Shown: one piece after another, positions 24,173-35,890 of the stretch
Layout of the letters: the number at the start of each line of letters is the position of its first letter
Numbering within the stretch: the stretch's first letter is position 1
NCBI RefSeq assembly: GCF_030867095.1
Contig: NC_081831.1
Location: 18,266,001-18,330,000, forward strand
Reading direction: 5' to 3'
DNA length: 64,000 nt
Source: Alligator mississippiensis
Taxonomy: Eukaryota; Chordata; Crocodylia; Alligatoridae
The notes under the pieces: model-generated
Databases searched by the model: none
Told to the model about the DNA's origin: nothing
Seen by the model: the letters and a program-made list of their open reading frames with translations, nothing else
Made by a program: the position numbers and the translations under genes

Positions 24173-25574
24173 TCTGGGAAGAAAAACTGTCAAAATGGAA
24201 GTGACAAGACTACCATGCTATAGTAATAAAAGTTACTAAACCACTTGATTTAGATTTATCAGATGCAACAGAAATAGTACCCCTGAGTTTGGTGGGAGCT
24301 AGAACAGACTTAGTAATGCTACCTTTCTGGTGTTCTGTCTAATATGAATGTGCTATTTTATTTTCAATAGGCTGATTTAACGGCAGTACGTCTGCTCTTA
24401 ACAATAATGACTCCCATTACAAACTTCACTTGAATCATACTCCAAAATTAGTTGATGGCACAACAGCAAAAAGCAGAGTAATAGCCATATACATTTTGAT
24501 GTTGCCCTCTGATGTTCACTAGGACTTGGAAGGAAATGAAGTCCTTGAGTCCCAGGGTTCTGGCCTCTCTGAGGTCACTATATGGTACCCAAGTGCCTCC
24601 ATACTTGGTAAGAATAACTTCTCATACTCTTGTTACAGCAAACCAGAAACATATCCATCTCAAAGATTTACTTCATGAAGGTGTGACAGCACTGACAATG
24701 TACCTGCCTTATAACCAAGCCCTCCAAACACCTGTTTTCACATTGGTTTCACAACATGGATTGTACAAAGGTCTGGGGTTGGATGGGATGGGATGAAAAC
24801 ACAGCAAGATACTGTCACAGTAACAACCCTAAACTTTCTTTGCAATGGCAAGAAAGAAGTAACTGGATCTATAAATTGTATGAGTCCTGTTCCTTTAAAT
24901 CCCTCTGTGTGGATGTTAGGATGTCCTCCCCTTTGGCTCACATTCAACAAAATAACACAGAGTTTCTGTAATAATGGCAATTCCTTCCTGGGGGGTGTAA
25001 GGAATTTAAAAGGTCAAGCCCATATTTCACTGTCTTTTGGTATTTTCAAGACAGCAGCACAATGATATCATGCTAAAATGTACAATATCAGTCTCTGACC
25101 TCAATGATTCCTATCTTCCTTTCAACCCAAATAAATTCTACATTCATTTCCTTTCTCTCCATTTAGGAAACTCTCATTGACTTCAGCAAGAACTGTTGTA
25201 AGCATCCACCTTTAGCTCTAAGAATTCAGCTTAATGTACAAGAAACTAGGCAAGTCAGTGTTAATATAGCTCTTATAGAAGCAACTCACCCAGCTGTATT
25301 TAAGTACTGTAAGACCTAAAACCAGGGAGTTGCATACTCCTGGTTTCTATGGCAGGGAGATTTTCCATTAACATGAGCGAGGGTTTTGTTGAAATGAAGA
25401 GTACTATATCTGGTCCCATCATTGGTGGACAGCTTCTTCAAACTGAAGAATCAGAGTATCAGCCCAGGCTCTGAGCTCCTTTGCATAATTAGGGTAAGTC
25501 AGAAAGATGCAAAGAAACCATACAGAGAGAGACCAAATCTGTAATCCATCTCTTGGCTCCTAGACACATGCAGG
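24173..25574. other. Intronic DNA without recognised features
   Basis: Nothing recognisable was found on either strand. Short frames at 24512-24796 and 24738-25065 have no known motif. Confidence 0.35.
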
Positions 25575-25800
25575 GAGCCTGCTCCAACATGCTGTAACTC
25601 CAGTGTGCCAGAGCACACTCAATTAATTGAGTCTGCTGGAGCATGGAATTAACATGCTCCACCAGCCTCCAGTGTCATGTGTGTCATGGTCCCTTCGCTG
25701 AAAACTGGTGGTAGGGCACTTTAAACTAAAGCTCATTCAACCAGCTTTAGTTCAAAGCACCCCATGCCAATTAAAGCACCTCCCAATGCTTCCTGGAGTA
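25575..25800 (+). mobile_element. MITE fragment sharing its interior with the 44019 element
   Basis: The text 'gctgctccaacatgctgtaa'-type start, 'attgagtctgctggagcatgg', 'gtgtcatgtgtgtcatgg' and 'ccaattaaagcacc' follows the same order and orientation as in the element at 44019-44546. The termini could not be identified here. Confidence 0.55.
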
Positions 25801-25914
25801 CCCTCTGATGTTCAGTTTTTTTCAGGGAGCCTTTCATTAGGGCAAAGTACAGTCAGAAACCCAGAGCCAAGTTCCTTGAACATGTAAGAATGGAGCAAAA
25901 TTGTCCCCCAAAGT

Positions 25915-26490
25915 GATTATAACAAATAAATCCAGCAAATCTAAGGAGGTGATTCTTCTGCTCTGCTTGGCACAGGTGAGACCGCAGCTGGAGTATTGCA
26001 TCCAGTTCTGGGCATCACACTTTAACAAGGACATGGACAAGCTTGAGAGAGTCGAGAGAAGAGCCACCCATATGATCAGAGTCTTAAAAGACAAGCTAGA
26101 TGAGGAAAGGCTGAGGGATCTGGGAAAAGAAAGCTGAGAGGGGATCTGGTAGCAGCTTACCACTACACTAGGGGAGGACATCAAGTGCTTGGTAAACAAC
26201 TGCTCACCAGGGCACCCGAGGAAAAACCCAGGAGTAATGGCAACAAACTCCTGAAAGACCGTTTCAGGCTTAACATTAGGAAAACTTCTTCACAGTCAGG
26301 GTGTCCAGACTGTGGAATAAGCTCCCTCCAGGGGTTGTGCAATCACTTACCCTGGAAATCTTCAAGAGGAGACTGGACAGTCACCTTGCCGGGGTCACCT
26401 GACCCCAGTTGTCTTTCCTGCCTAGTGCAGGGGGCTGGACCCAATGATCTTCCAAGGTCCCTTCCAGCCCCTAACAATCTATGAATCTTC
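25915..26490 (+). mobile_element. CR1 LINE copy, 5'-truncated and internally deleted
   Basis: A frame at 25901-26137 encodes VRPQLEYCIQFWASHFNKD and LERVERRATHMIR. After a deletion near 26130 (FSL..KRRLRGD is shortened) a second frame carries the RSNGNKLLKDRFRLNIRK segment. The 3' end reads 'ctggacccaatgatcttcc' and 'cccctaacaatctatgaatc'. The reverse transcriptase core is missing. Confidence 0.85.
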
Positions 26491-28919
26491 ACTGTTGAAA
26501 TAAGAGGTGTTGAAATGCTGCAAACCCACAGGATACATGCACAGAGCAATGAATCAAACCAAAAAAACCCCAACCAAAATCCCCCCGAAAACCTTCCACG
26601 TGCAGTGAGGTTCTTTAAGAAGCCTGAGAACAGAGCTGTTATTAATCAGCCATTATATGGTAGGAACCACTTTTACTGAGTCCATAGATTTGCCTTTTGT
26701 AAAGATTAAGGAAAACAATTGTGAAAGAGGAAATACGATCAATTCAGAGGTGACAAATGCTGGTGCACCAGGGAACAGGTGTAATTTTGGAGAGATTCAG
26801 AGTTAGAGCATGGCCTGTGCTCAATAAGTAATGATTAGAATATTTATCCAGGGAGAAGATGACCACTATTCTAGGTCTCTCTCATCCAAAGGCAGCTTGA
26901 TCCACTGTCCCAGTGCTGTTTATCTAATGAGTACTAAAGGCAAGGTACAGTGGGCCAGCTTCAAGAGGAGGACAAGAGAGGGCTCCAGGCAAGGACCAGC
27001 CTGTGGTCCTTTATGATGGGTGATTAGAGCACCCCACTAGGATGTAGGAGATGCAAATTCAAACTCAGTCTAGGTGAGTGTAAATTCTTGCTTTCCTGCT
27101 TCCTGAGCAAGTGCTCTGGCAATTGGGGTAAAATTGGGCTAAAACTGGGCGTTCTCTGTCTACTTTCAGTAAAGTAATCCTGTTCCATTGCAGTGAGAAA
27201 TAGAAGCTTGAACTGCACGTACACAGCTATGTATGGGTCACATAAGCATGCCAAGTGAAACAGGATTTAGTTCAGAAAGAATAAGTGACTTGCCTAAGAT
27301 CACACAGGGATTCTGTGACGGGAAGGAATTGAGTCTCCGTGCAGTGCCTTAACCACAACACCACTTTTCCTGCTGCAACTCGCACTCTGAGAGGCCAGTG
27401 AATGCAAACTGCACCATGTTATACTCTCCTCCACTCCCCCTCCCAGACTCAGATTGCCCCACACATCACCTCTGAACAAGGCCCAACACCTATAACATTT
27501 CAGCGATTCAAATTAATGGGGTTTGGTTCAAGCACGTTTAAAAAAATTCACCTCAATTCCATTTCTTGTCTATTCTTGATATAAACGCCTGCATCTCCTC
27601 TAAATGAGCCATTTCTTTCCAGAGGAAGCTGAAAATAAGTAGGGGGGCTGTTGCACTGCCAATGAGTTTCACCTCAGTGCCAATAATAGCCCTCATGGAA
27701 TCTATACTCTTTGCCTCTGAAAAACAGGGATAATAATCAAACCAGCAACTGACCCCTAATCCCTGACCTCACCAGGGCATTAGTACTAGAGTGCCATGAT
27801 AAACTGCTCCCTGCCTACATTACTGTTCCTGTCTGGCAGCAGTAACATCTGGTTTGCAAACCTGTGCAATACGCCAGCAAAATTAAAGTCATCTATCAAA
27901 AAAAAAAAAAGGCTGATTTGTTATGTTACAAATGAGATAGAGACGACTTATTGTTCCAAGAGGAATGCTTTTTATTTTGTATCACGTGCCATAGATGCTT
28001 GCACTGTGCAAAAAAACTGGTCCTTGACAAGCCTGAGGATTATCTGTAGCCAACTGAACTGAATTGCTCAGAGCAGCTTTTCTCACACAGCAAAACTAAT
28101 TGCACCTATGGCCATTTTACAGATACTGTCTTGTCTCTTAGTTCAGAAGCCTTACAGTGACTTGCTAGACTGGAAGCATCTGAAGTCTTTAAGGGAACAA
28201 GGAATCTGACTTTAAATCCTCTCTGCTGTCTGGCAGCTTGGAAAGGGAGTTCAGGTAGCTGGAGAGGACACAGCATTGGGTGAGAATGTGAAAGCATCTG
28301 TCAAACGGGAACTCTTTCCCTTCAGGGTGTTAATGCTGCAGTTAGATTTTGCGTATGGGAATCTAAACAATGCACTAGAGAACAATGTGTGCTTGTAATG
28401 CAGAAAAACCAAAGCCAATCTAGAATTGTGCTGTGTGCAGAAAAACAGCTATTTAATTTCATAGCAGGTATCATGATGTACAGTCATTAAGATGCAGTGA
28501 GAAAGTATGAGGGTAGGTGTAAAGAACTGAAAAAGTGGCAGGAGTGCTTAACGTTAGCCAGTTTTTGTGAACGCTCAGTATTTTGTGAGCAGTAGAGAAG
28601 AGACTGGATTTTGAGTTACGTTTCAATGGGGTATGAAATTAGTGAGATGGAGTGAGGTAGGCCCATCCTTTCCAAGTACCTACACAGTACCATTAATATA
28701 GTGTATGACTGCCTCACAGTATTTATCTTACAAAACTCCTGAGGCAGGAAAATGCTATTATTCCCTTGTGCAAGCAGAAAACTGAGTCATAGACCACCTA
28801 AGAGCAACATTTTTAAAGAGCCTGACTGAAAAAAATCCATTTTCCAAAGTGAATTAGGAACTTAAGCCCATGACAAAAGTTTTGAGGCACATAATGATGC
28901 AGATAGTATGTGTGTAGTG
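26491..28919. other. Intronic DNA with SINE pieces
   Basis: A tRNA-headed SINE at 27005-27110 is listed separately. At 27270-27375 an antisense MIR-like piece is visible ('gtgacttgcctaagatcaca', 'agtgccttaaccacaac'). Another lies at about 28720-28800. A12 runs and other low-complexity stretches occur near 27898. No gene was seen. Confidence 0.35.
27005..27110 (+). mobile_element. tRNA-derived SINE
   Basis: The A-box-like TGATTAGAGCACCC and B-box-like AATTCAAACTC are spaced as in a tRNA head. The layout matches the SINE on the minus strand at 16006-16146. It is diverged and truncated. Confidence 0.5.
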
Positions 28920-29197
28920 CAGTGGTTCTCAACTTTCTCAGCCTCGAGGTGCTCTTGCTAACTTTTCTGAATGTAGTGGCATCCCATTTCACAAACTAAT
29001 TTCACTCATTTTTACTATGAAAATAGAGCAATTTTGCTGCAAAGAACTCAGAGAGGCCACAACAGGTCAGGATGGTTTTGAAAACAGTATTTGACATTTC
29101 AGGGTTTATCTTGTATCATAATACCTAACAGGACTAACATTGTGTTGGCACCCTTAAAAGGATCTCATGGCTGTGGCACCCTGTTTGAGAATCAGTG
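28920..29197. mobile_element. hAT-type MITE (MER5/Charlie-like ends)
   Basis: The left end CAGTGGTTCTCAAC and the right end GTTTGAGAATCAGTG are diverged inverted repeats of the pattern CAGTGGTTCTCAAAC. The interior 'gaggtgctcttgctaac' and 'tggcaccctgtttgag' fits a short non-autonomous element. The flanking octamers are too diverged to prove a target duplication. Confidence 0.6.
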
Positions 29198-29879
29198 GCA
29201 CTGTGGGATCTTTCAAAAATCCTCCTAAACTAGTGAAAAGCCCAACTCCAATTGATTTCAAACTCCTGGAGTCTAGGGATTATGTGAAAATCTCAGCTTT
29301 TATTTTTAACAAGGGGTGTTTCTTGCTCTCACGGCTGCACATTAAACCTTGAAAGCATTAATTGAGGGCACCTCAGTGGGTCAGAAAAGGTTCCCCAAAT
29401 TTATCATTTAAAAAAAAGTCCAATGATTTGCCAATTTCATTATTTTGCGGGGCATAACTCACGTTTCTGGGAGCTGGCAATCCCACGAGGGGCCAACCTC
29501 CTGTTTTCAGCAAAGAACAAGACAAATCACGCTGGAATCAGCAGCACAACATAGGAACTGCAGGTCTAGATTGAATCAATGGTTCATATAGACTAATATC
29601 CTGTCAGCCCGGCAGCAGCCCGCTCTGGGTGTTCCAGGAGAAGGTATAAGAAACTCTGCCAGTGAATGACTCAAGTTCACAGAGAAACCTCCTGAGCTCC
29701 AGGTTGGATTACGTCTGAAATGGAGAGGTTTGCCTTTAAACATAGGGCACTGCTGAACCCTTCCCTTGGGTAATCCTGTGAAAGGCTGCTAACTTACATG
29801 GGTGTCCCACCTCCTCTGAACTGTAGTGTGCAACCAATTCAAATGAGAAACCTGGTAAATGCTCCAAGGGGTGATAAAA
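29198..29879. other. Intronic DNA without recognised features
   Basis: No gene or structured repeat was recognised. The short frame at 29736-29969 is not informative. Confidence 0.35.
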
Positions 29880-30150
29880 TGTATTGCAGAGAAAGACATA
29901 GTTAGCTATGTTAGTCCGATGGCAAGTAGAAGGCAGGGTAGTTTTCTGTGTGTGTAGATATACATGCATACAGCAGCATATAAAATATTATGTGCTGGTC
30001 TAGGCATGTCCTTTCACAGCATCCGATAAAGTGAGCTAGGGCTCACAAAAGCTTATGATACACACATGCACGCATGCACGCTTACACATATAGATACACA
30101 CACCCTTTGGTTAGTCTGGAAGGTGCAAGTCTACCCTGCCTTCCACAAGT
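29880..30150. repeat. Fold-back interspersed repeat (unclassified)
   Basis: Mirrored 'tagttagctatgttagtcc' with 'gaaggcagggtag' on the left and 'ggttagtctggaaggtgc' with 'ctaccctgccttc' on the right flank 'cacaaaagcttatg'. A degenerate CA/GCATGCACGC microsatellite at 30056-30105 lies inside it. Confidence 0.5.
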
Positions 30151-33059
30151 TTTATAGCCAAAGCCAGTTACTTATAATAAACTAGAAAATGGAAAAGAAG
30201 GTGGGACCAAGGGGGCTGATCATGGAGAAGCTCAGCCACCCCTAGCTGTAAGGGTGCAAAGAACCCAGATCTACTGACTGAAAGGAAAAACTCACCCCAA
30301 AAGCAGCAGGGATAATTACCAACATTGCTAATACTACAAACCTTTAATTAGCCTGATAGTTGTACAGTGCCCCGAGGGGATTCTAAGATAACACACATTC
30401 ACGCTTGCAATAATAAGCTGCTGTCTCCAAACATGAGCGTGTAACAAATCTATCCATGGGGGAGATGGCAAAACAACATGGAAAGCTATTCACAATGTAA
30501 ATGGGGGACAGAACCCCTGCAAGTCATGGAGAAGACCCAGGTGCTCCATTCTAATGCAATCCCTTCATCGCATCCCTCAGGAAAAGGCAGCTTGTGAAGT
30601 GAGCTACATTTCCCAGTACATGATTGAGCATCACCTGCCTCTCCCTCCTGACAGGACTGCTCCCTGGAGCAGGAGTCTTGTGCTGCAGCAAACTAAGGCT
30701 GGGACTGGAGTGTCTCCTAGCTCCATGTGTGATGAGGGGAAGAGGCTGGGAGGTAGACTGCCCCTTGCAGAGCCTTGAGGAACCCTGTTGTACCAACCTG
30801 CTTCAGCCATGGGAGCAAAAGAGAAGGTACAGAATATTTTAAAGACTAAGGGTGACTCTGCTGCAGTCAACAGATCCATTGAAATAGTGAATCAAACAGC
30901 TGGAAGGGGCAGAACAGGGCAGAGAGTGGTGGGGTTGGATGAATCAGTGACTCTCTTGTAAGCAGGAACATCAGCGGGTCTGGCACAGGACACAGGCAGA
31001 TAACACAAATTGTGCAGTGGCACATGGGAGGTCATTGGCAGAGCCAGGAATACAATCCAAGTTTCCTGATTCCCCAGCCAGTGCTCAATGCGCCAGGTGA
31101 CAGATCTCATTTGGTGTTTGGGTGCTTAAGGAACTCCAGTGGGGCTAGGCCACAGCACAGACATGGGCATGGAGCCTCTACACCAATGGAAATAATGCTA
31201 TTTACACCTATGGGGTATCTTCCTTAATACAGTCCCTGCTCAGAAGGACACCCAGTCTACAGACAAGTGGTCAGGACATGCTCAGGCCATCAGTGGTATG
31301 GGAATAAGAAGGAAGATGAAAAGTGAGTGTTACAAGACTACAATGGTCCCCAGATGAGTAAGCCACAGTGCCTTCTGGGTATTTGAGTCATTTTTTAGTT
31401 TTATTCCATGATTATTTCCTTCTCCCCATTCACAGGTTTCATGAGTTTCTAGGAGGCGTTTGGTTCTGGGATTATAACAAGGCTACAGTCCTTATTTTTG
31501 AGGGACTGGGAGTTTGTATTAGGACAGGAAAGGTATTTGTGAAGCTTCAGAGTTTAAGATCACCCATCATGAGCCTCTCCTCCCAGAAAGAGCAGGCTGA
31601 GCCCTGGTCCCACTGAAGTCATGAAGAGTTTTGGTTGGCTTAGCTTGTCACAATTATGATTACTTGTGCTTAGTGGAGGGAGGATCTGTTGAAATGGCAA
31701 CCAACCAAGAAAAATTAAAAGATGTGCTTGCTCCTGTTTGTGTTTTGATAACTCTTGCAATCTCAGCGGTGTCTTCCCAATGATGAGATTAACCCTTTTG
31801 TGATGTCTTTTTTGCGTGACACAAAGGCTATCTTCAGCCTTGAGGAATGAATATGTGCCTTTTCTGCTAGTGTCGGCAGGAAGAAACATGCCAGGAGCCA
31901 CTGGGAATGTGCTACCACAGCTTTGGGGAGATTAATTAATTACAAAGGGCATCTTTCATGGACATAAACAGTTGCTTGGAGGGTTCCCCAGACCAATGGC
32001 ATCTGGATTTTATTGCAAAGGAGCCACTTGAAAAGACAAGAACCACAAAAATGTTTTGGCAAACATGTTTGCAAATAACCTGTGCCAGAATAAATGGATT
32101 TTGTTATTTTAATTTTAGTGGGTCTTGGGGCCTTGTTTAATTAATTAAAGAGAAAACTCCCCTCAAAGGGGGCTTTGGGGATGTTTGTACATCTTCAGCT
32201 CAGCCTTTTTCAGTTCCCCTCCTCTTCCCCACCATCTCTGCATGCTACGTCCTGTTGCAGGCTCTGTCCTAGAAAGATTTCAGGACAGCAATGGCTGGAC
32301 AAACAGTGGTGATTAAGAAACACTTTTTAAAGGAACACATTTTTAAGGAACACTTACAGAAGCCAGAGTCCCCCGACTGAAAGCTGCACTTGCTGGACAA
32401 GGATTCAGCTTGAGCAATGTGCAGGACAATGCACAAAACAGGCCAAATTAATCTCTGCTGTTAACTTCACTGAATTTGCCAACAATGATGAATTCAGCTT
32501 AGGACAGGGGTCCTTAACCTGGACATCACAGTCTAAGAAATATCAGAACCACCCTTGAAAGCTTTTTTTTTTTCTGTTGTAATGTGATAACAACATGGAA
32601 AGGGTAACTATCACTTGCCTAGGCAGTCCAACTACTAGATTTGGGACTGCTGATTGGCAATGTCAGTTGTACTGTCCAGCCCCAACAAGGCTGAGAGTCA
32701 TCTCATGGCCTAGTGCTGTAGAGATGAGAAGTAGCAAAAACATCAGAGCAGAGGTTTAGGCATTTTCTTCTATCGAATACATTGCAACAGGACCTGACTC
32801 CTTTACATTGTTCCTTTTTCTATTCTCATCCAACTCAGAGGGCACCAGTTACTTTCAAGATCAGAATAAATTTTAATACAGCCACAAATTTTAATACAGC
32901 CACAAACTGCTTTTGTTTTACAGTGCCTCTCTACACTGACTCCATTTCATAAAGCAAATGTACTTGTTGGTCATACTGGTCAGCCAAACCAGCTGCACAG
33001 CTGGGCGGTTGATTGCACAAAAAAGTTAACCTGTGAATGAATAAACTCCGTCAAATTTA
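30151..33059. other. Intronic DNA, mostly anonymous
   Basis: The stretch 31000-31105 resembles an antisense SINE piece. The stretch 31640-32150 is repeat-poor with homeodomain-like TAATTAAT clusters and a perfect palindrome at 32059-32072 (see findings). At 32510 'caggggtccttaacctgg' could be a hAT-type terminus, but its partner was not found. No gene was seen. Confidence 0.35.
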
Positions 33060-33150
33060 GAGGAGTCTCTCTCGGTACTGTATCCAAACAGGACATTAGT
33101 GACCATGGTCTTCTACAGATCTCTTCTCTTTGAGGCATTTCCAGTGTCAA

Positions 33151-33224
33151 TACATTCGTCCATTTAGATAGACTCTTGACGTAAGTCAGCCTGTCTTCCA
33201 TGATCTCTCCTTCCTTCAATCTTT
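33151..33224. repeat. 74-bp direct repeat, left copy
   Basis: The segment is 95% identical (70 of 74) to 33670-33743. Both copies code, on the minus strand, for the same stretch of the RTE protein (around KIEG..GRQ..LTYVKSLSKW). Together they bracket the 445-bp block at 33225-33669. Confidence 0.85.
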
Positions 33225-33638
33225 AACTAAAAAGGAATCCAATGCTAACTAGCTCTAATGTGTGCCCAGCTGTCCAAGACCTGATAAATGCAAACTGTAC
33301 CTAAAGTTGCTCTCATCCCTCCTAAGCATTCAAATCATCTTTGCAGCTTCTCCATTGGTTGCAAAGTGTGTCACTGCACAGTCATTGCAATGACGGTGCT
33401 GTCAAACACAGACCTGGCCCACCAGGTAAGGAAGAAACAACAGGATGAGAGGAACCACTTAGTGAGGAGGATCCCATTTCTCTGTAAGATGCCCCAGGAT
33501 GTGGTGGAAAATGGGCTTTTTCTTCAGAGCTACAGCTCAGCAGAGTGCAGCGTCACATGCTCAAGCTGATGTTTATGCTTATCTTTGGCTTGGTTCCTGC
33601 TGACCTGGCCATGGCCTCTAAAGGGCATGCAGACCATT
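33225..33638. repeat. 414-bp duplicated block, copy A
   Basis: The segment is about 95% identical to 38155-38565 in the same orientation, with 19 substitutions and one 3-bp gap. It contains a 93-codon plus-strand frame at 33288-33569. The amino-acid differences between copies are numerous, so that frame is probably incidental. The family is not recognised. Confidence 0.85.
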
Positions 33639-33669
33639 TAGAGATACTCTTGGCATAAGTCTAAATCTA

Positions 33670-33743
33670 TACATTCATCCATTTAGGTAGACTCTTAACA
33701 TAAGTCAGCCTGTCTTCCATGATCTCTCCTTCCTTCAATCTTT
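33670..33743. repeat. 74-bp direct repeat, right copy
   Basis: This is the partner of 33151-33224, with four substitutions and no gap. A third, shorter and more diverged copy of the LTYVKSLSKW-coding part lies at about 33635-33665. Confidence 0.85.
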
Positions 33744-34564
33744 CCAGTTATGACCAGACTTTCAATTTCTGCTTTCCTCATAATGTCTGAGAAACTCCAG
33801 CTGTCTCTTTCTGATGTTAATCAGCAGCTTCTTGCAGCCTGCTCTTAACCAAATATCTTCATTTGAAGTGTGACTTGTCCAGCATACCTTCATGATGTGC
33901 CTTAAGAACCACATCTCACTTGCTTCAATTCTCTTCTCCATACTTGACGATATTGTCCAGCATTCTGATGCATCCCTGAGGACCGGTATAACATAGCAAT
34001 CCAAAACTCTTAACTTCAACCCCATAGAAATTATACTATTTGTCAATAGCTTTTTCATATTCAGAATGCATCTTTTGCCATCCCTATTCTTTGTTTTATT
34101 TCAAGATCACATTTAACATTTGATGTTATCCAGCTTCCCAAGTAGTTGAATTTATTGACCTGCCTTATCTCTTCCTTTTCCACTTTGATGTTGCATATAG
34201 GAATGATCATGTTCTTTGTAATTACCATGCATTCTGTTTTTGTATGGTTGATGCTTAGACCCTTCTTCTTGCTTTCACTAATAATTTCATCTAAAATTCC
34301 TTGCAGCTTCTCTTCTGAATCAGCTATTAAGACTGTGTCATCAGCACATAATGCAAGTTGTTCCAATTCTGTCTGCCAATGATCAGCCCTGGTAAACCCT
34401 GAGCTGATCAGAGGGGTAAAACAAGAAAAAAGAGTAGTGGACTGCAACACAGATGAGGGTGTAACATCTTCTCTACTCTCTCAGTACATATTCCAGTGAA
34501 GTCTGCAGGTTTCCAGGAGAAAACCCACTCTTTCTGCATTCATTTTATAATGCTTAGTTTTATG

Positions 34565-35890
34565 GGAACCAAGGAGTTATCCTGGCACATGTCCGCGAGG
34601 GGCCAGCAGGGGAGACTATGCTTAGGGGCAATGAACATGGGTTCATTAGGGGCAGGTCCTGTCAGACCAACCTGGTGGCTTTCTATGACCAGGTCACAAA
34701 ATCCTTAGATGCAGGTGTAGCAGTGGATGTAGTATTTCTGGACTTTAGGAAGGCCTTTGACACTGTCTCTCACCCCATTCTCATTAAAAAACTAGGGGAC
34801 TGTGGCGTCGACACCTACACAGTCAGATGGGTCACTATCTGGCTGGAGGGCCGCACCCAGAGAGTGGTGGTGGACGGGTCATTTTCAACCTGGAGAGATG
34901 TGGGCAGTGGGGTCCCCAGGGCTTGGTCCTTGGACCTGCGCTGTTCACCATCTTTATCAGCAACTTGGATGAGGGGGTAAAAAGCACCCTGTTCAAATTT
35001 GCAGATGACACTAAGATGTGGGGGGATGTGGGCACGCTAGAAGGGAGGAATAGGCTGCAATTGGACCTAGACAGGTTACAGGGGTGGGCAGATGAGAACA
35101 GGATGGGTTTCAACACTGACAAGTGCAGGGTACTGCACCTGGGGAGGAAGAACCAGCAGCAGACCTACAGGCTGGGGAACTCCCTTCTCGTCAGTGCAAA
35201 GGCAGAAAAGGATCTTGGTGTCATTATTGATGCCAAAATGAACATGGGCCAACAGTGTGGGGACGCGGTCAGGAAGGCTAACCGTACCTTGTCATGCATC
35301 CACAGATGCATCTCAAGCAGGTCCAAGGAGGTGATTATCCCCCTCTATGCGGCACTGGTCAGGACACAGTTGGAGTATTGCGTCCAATTCTGGGTGCTGC
35401 ACTTCCAGAGGGATGTGGACAACATGGAGAGGGTCCAGAGGAAGGCCACCCGCATGATCAGGGGGCAGCAGGGCAGGCCCTACGAGGAGAGGCTACGGGA
35501 CCTGAACCTGTTCAGCCTCCACAAGAGAAGGCTGAGGGGAGATCTAGTGGCCGTTTACAAACTGTTCAGAGGGGACCAGCAGGCAATGGGGGAGTCCCTG
35601 TTCCCTCGAGCACTACCAGGAGTGACTAGAAATAATGGTCACAAGCTGGCAGAGGGTAGATTCAGACTAGACATCAGGAGGCACTGCTTCACTGTTAGGG
35701 CGGCTAGGAGCTGGAACCAACTTCCAAAAGAAGTGGTGCTGGCTTCTACCCTGGGGGTCTTTAAGAGGAGGCTGGATGAACACCTTGCTGGGGTCATTTG
35801 ACCCCAGTACTCTTTTCTGCCCATGACAGGGGGTCTGACTCGATGATCTGCTCAGGTCCCTTCCGAGCCTACAAACTATGAAACTATGAG
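34565..35890 (+). mobile_element. Relatively young CR1 LINE copy, 5'-truncated
   Basis: The frame 34618-34980 gives the RT start: EHGFIRGRSCQTNLVAFYD and VFLDFRKAFDTV (first catalytic Asp). A one-base loss in the C run at about 34914-34917 shifts to the frame 34827-35801. That frame carries PQGLVLGPALF, the catalytic FADD (34998-35009), [19 protein letters not shown] and FRLDIRRHCFTV, and ends at LAGVI. The 3' end reads 'tctgactcgatgatctgctc' with the tail 'aaactatgaaactatgag'. One frameshift over 1.2 kb suggests a recent insertion. Confidence 0.93.

Larger units (their letters stand above)
33060..34400 (-). mobile_element. RTE-like non-LTR retrotransposon fragment (RT C-terminal half), interrupted
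   Basis: On the minus strand the frame 34450-34061 carries LCADDTVLIADSEEKL (the catalytic YxDD box, with Cys-Ala-Asp-Asp) and FNYLGSWITSNVKCDLEIK. It ends at a frameshift at about 34052-34060. The frame 34058-33762 continues KKLLTNSIISMGLK, ECWTISSSMEKRIEA, EMWFLRHIMKV and RKRQLEFL. The C-terminal stretch RLTYVKSLSKWTN reappears at 33219-33150, after a 445-bp interruption. The order matches RTE-type endonuclease-reverse transcriptase proteins. The 5' half is missing, and a CR1 lies immediately upstream. Confidence 0.75.

Noticed and set aside
33288-33569. 93-codon frame kept in both copies of the 414-bp block
   Set aside because: It is not called as a gene. Most substitutions between the copies change amino acids, there is no known domain, and the single 3-bp gap can keep a frame by chance.
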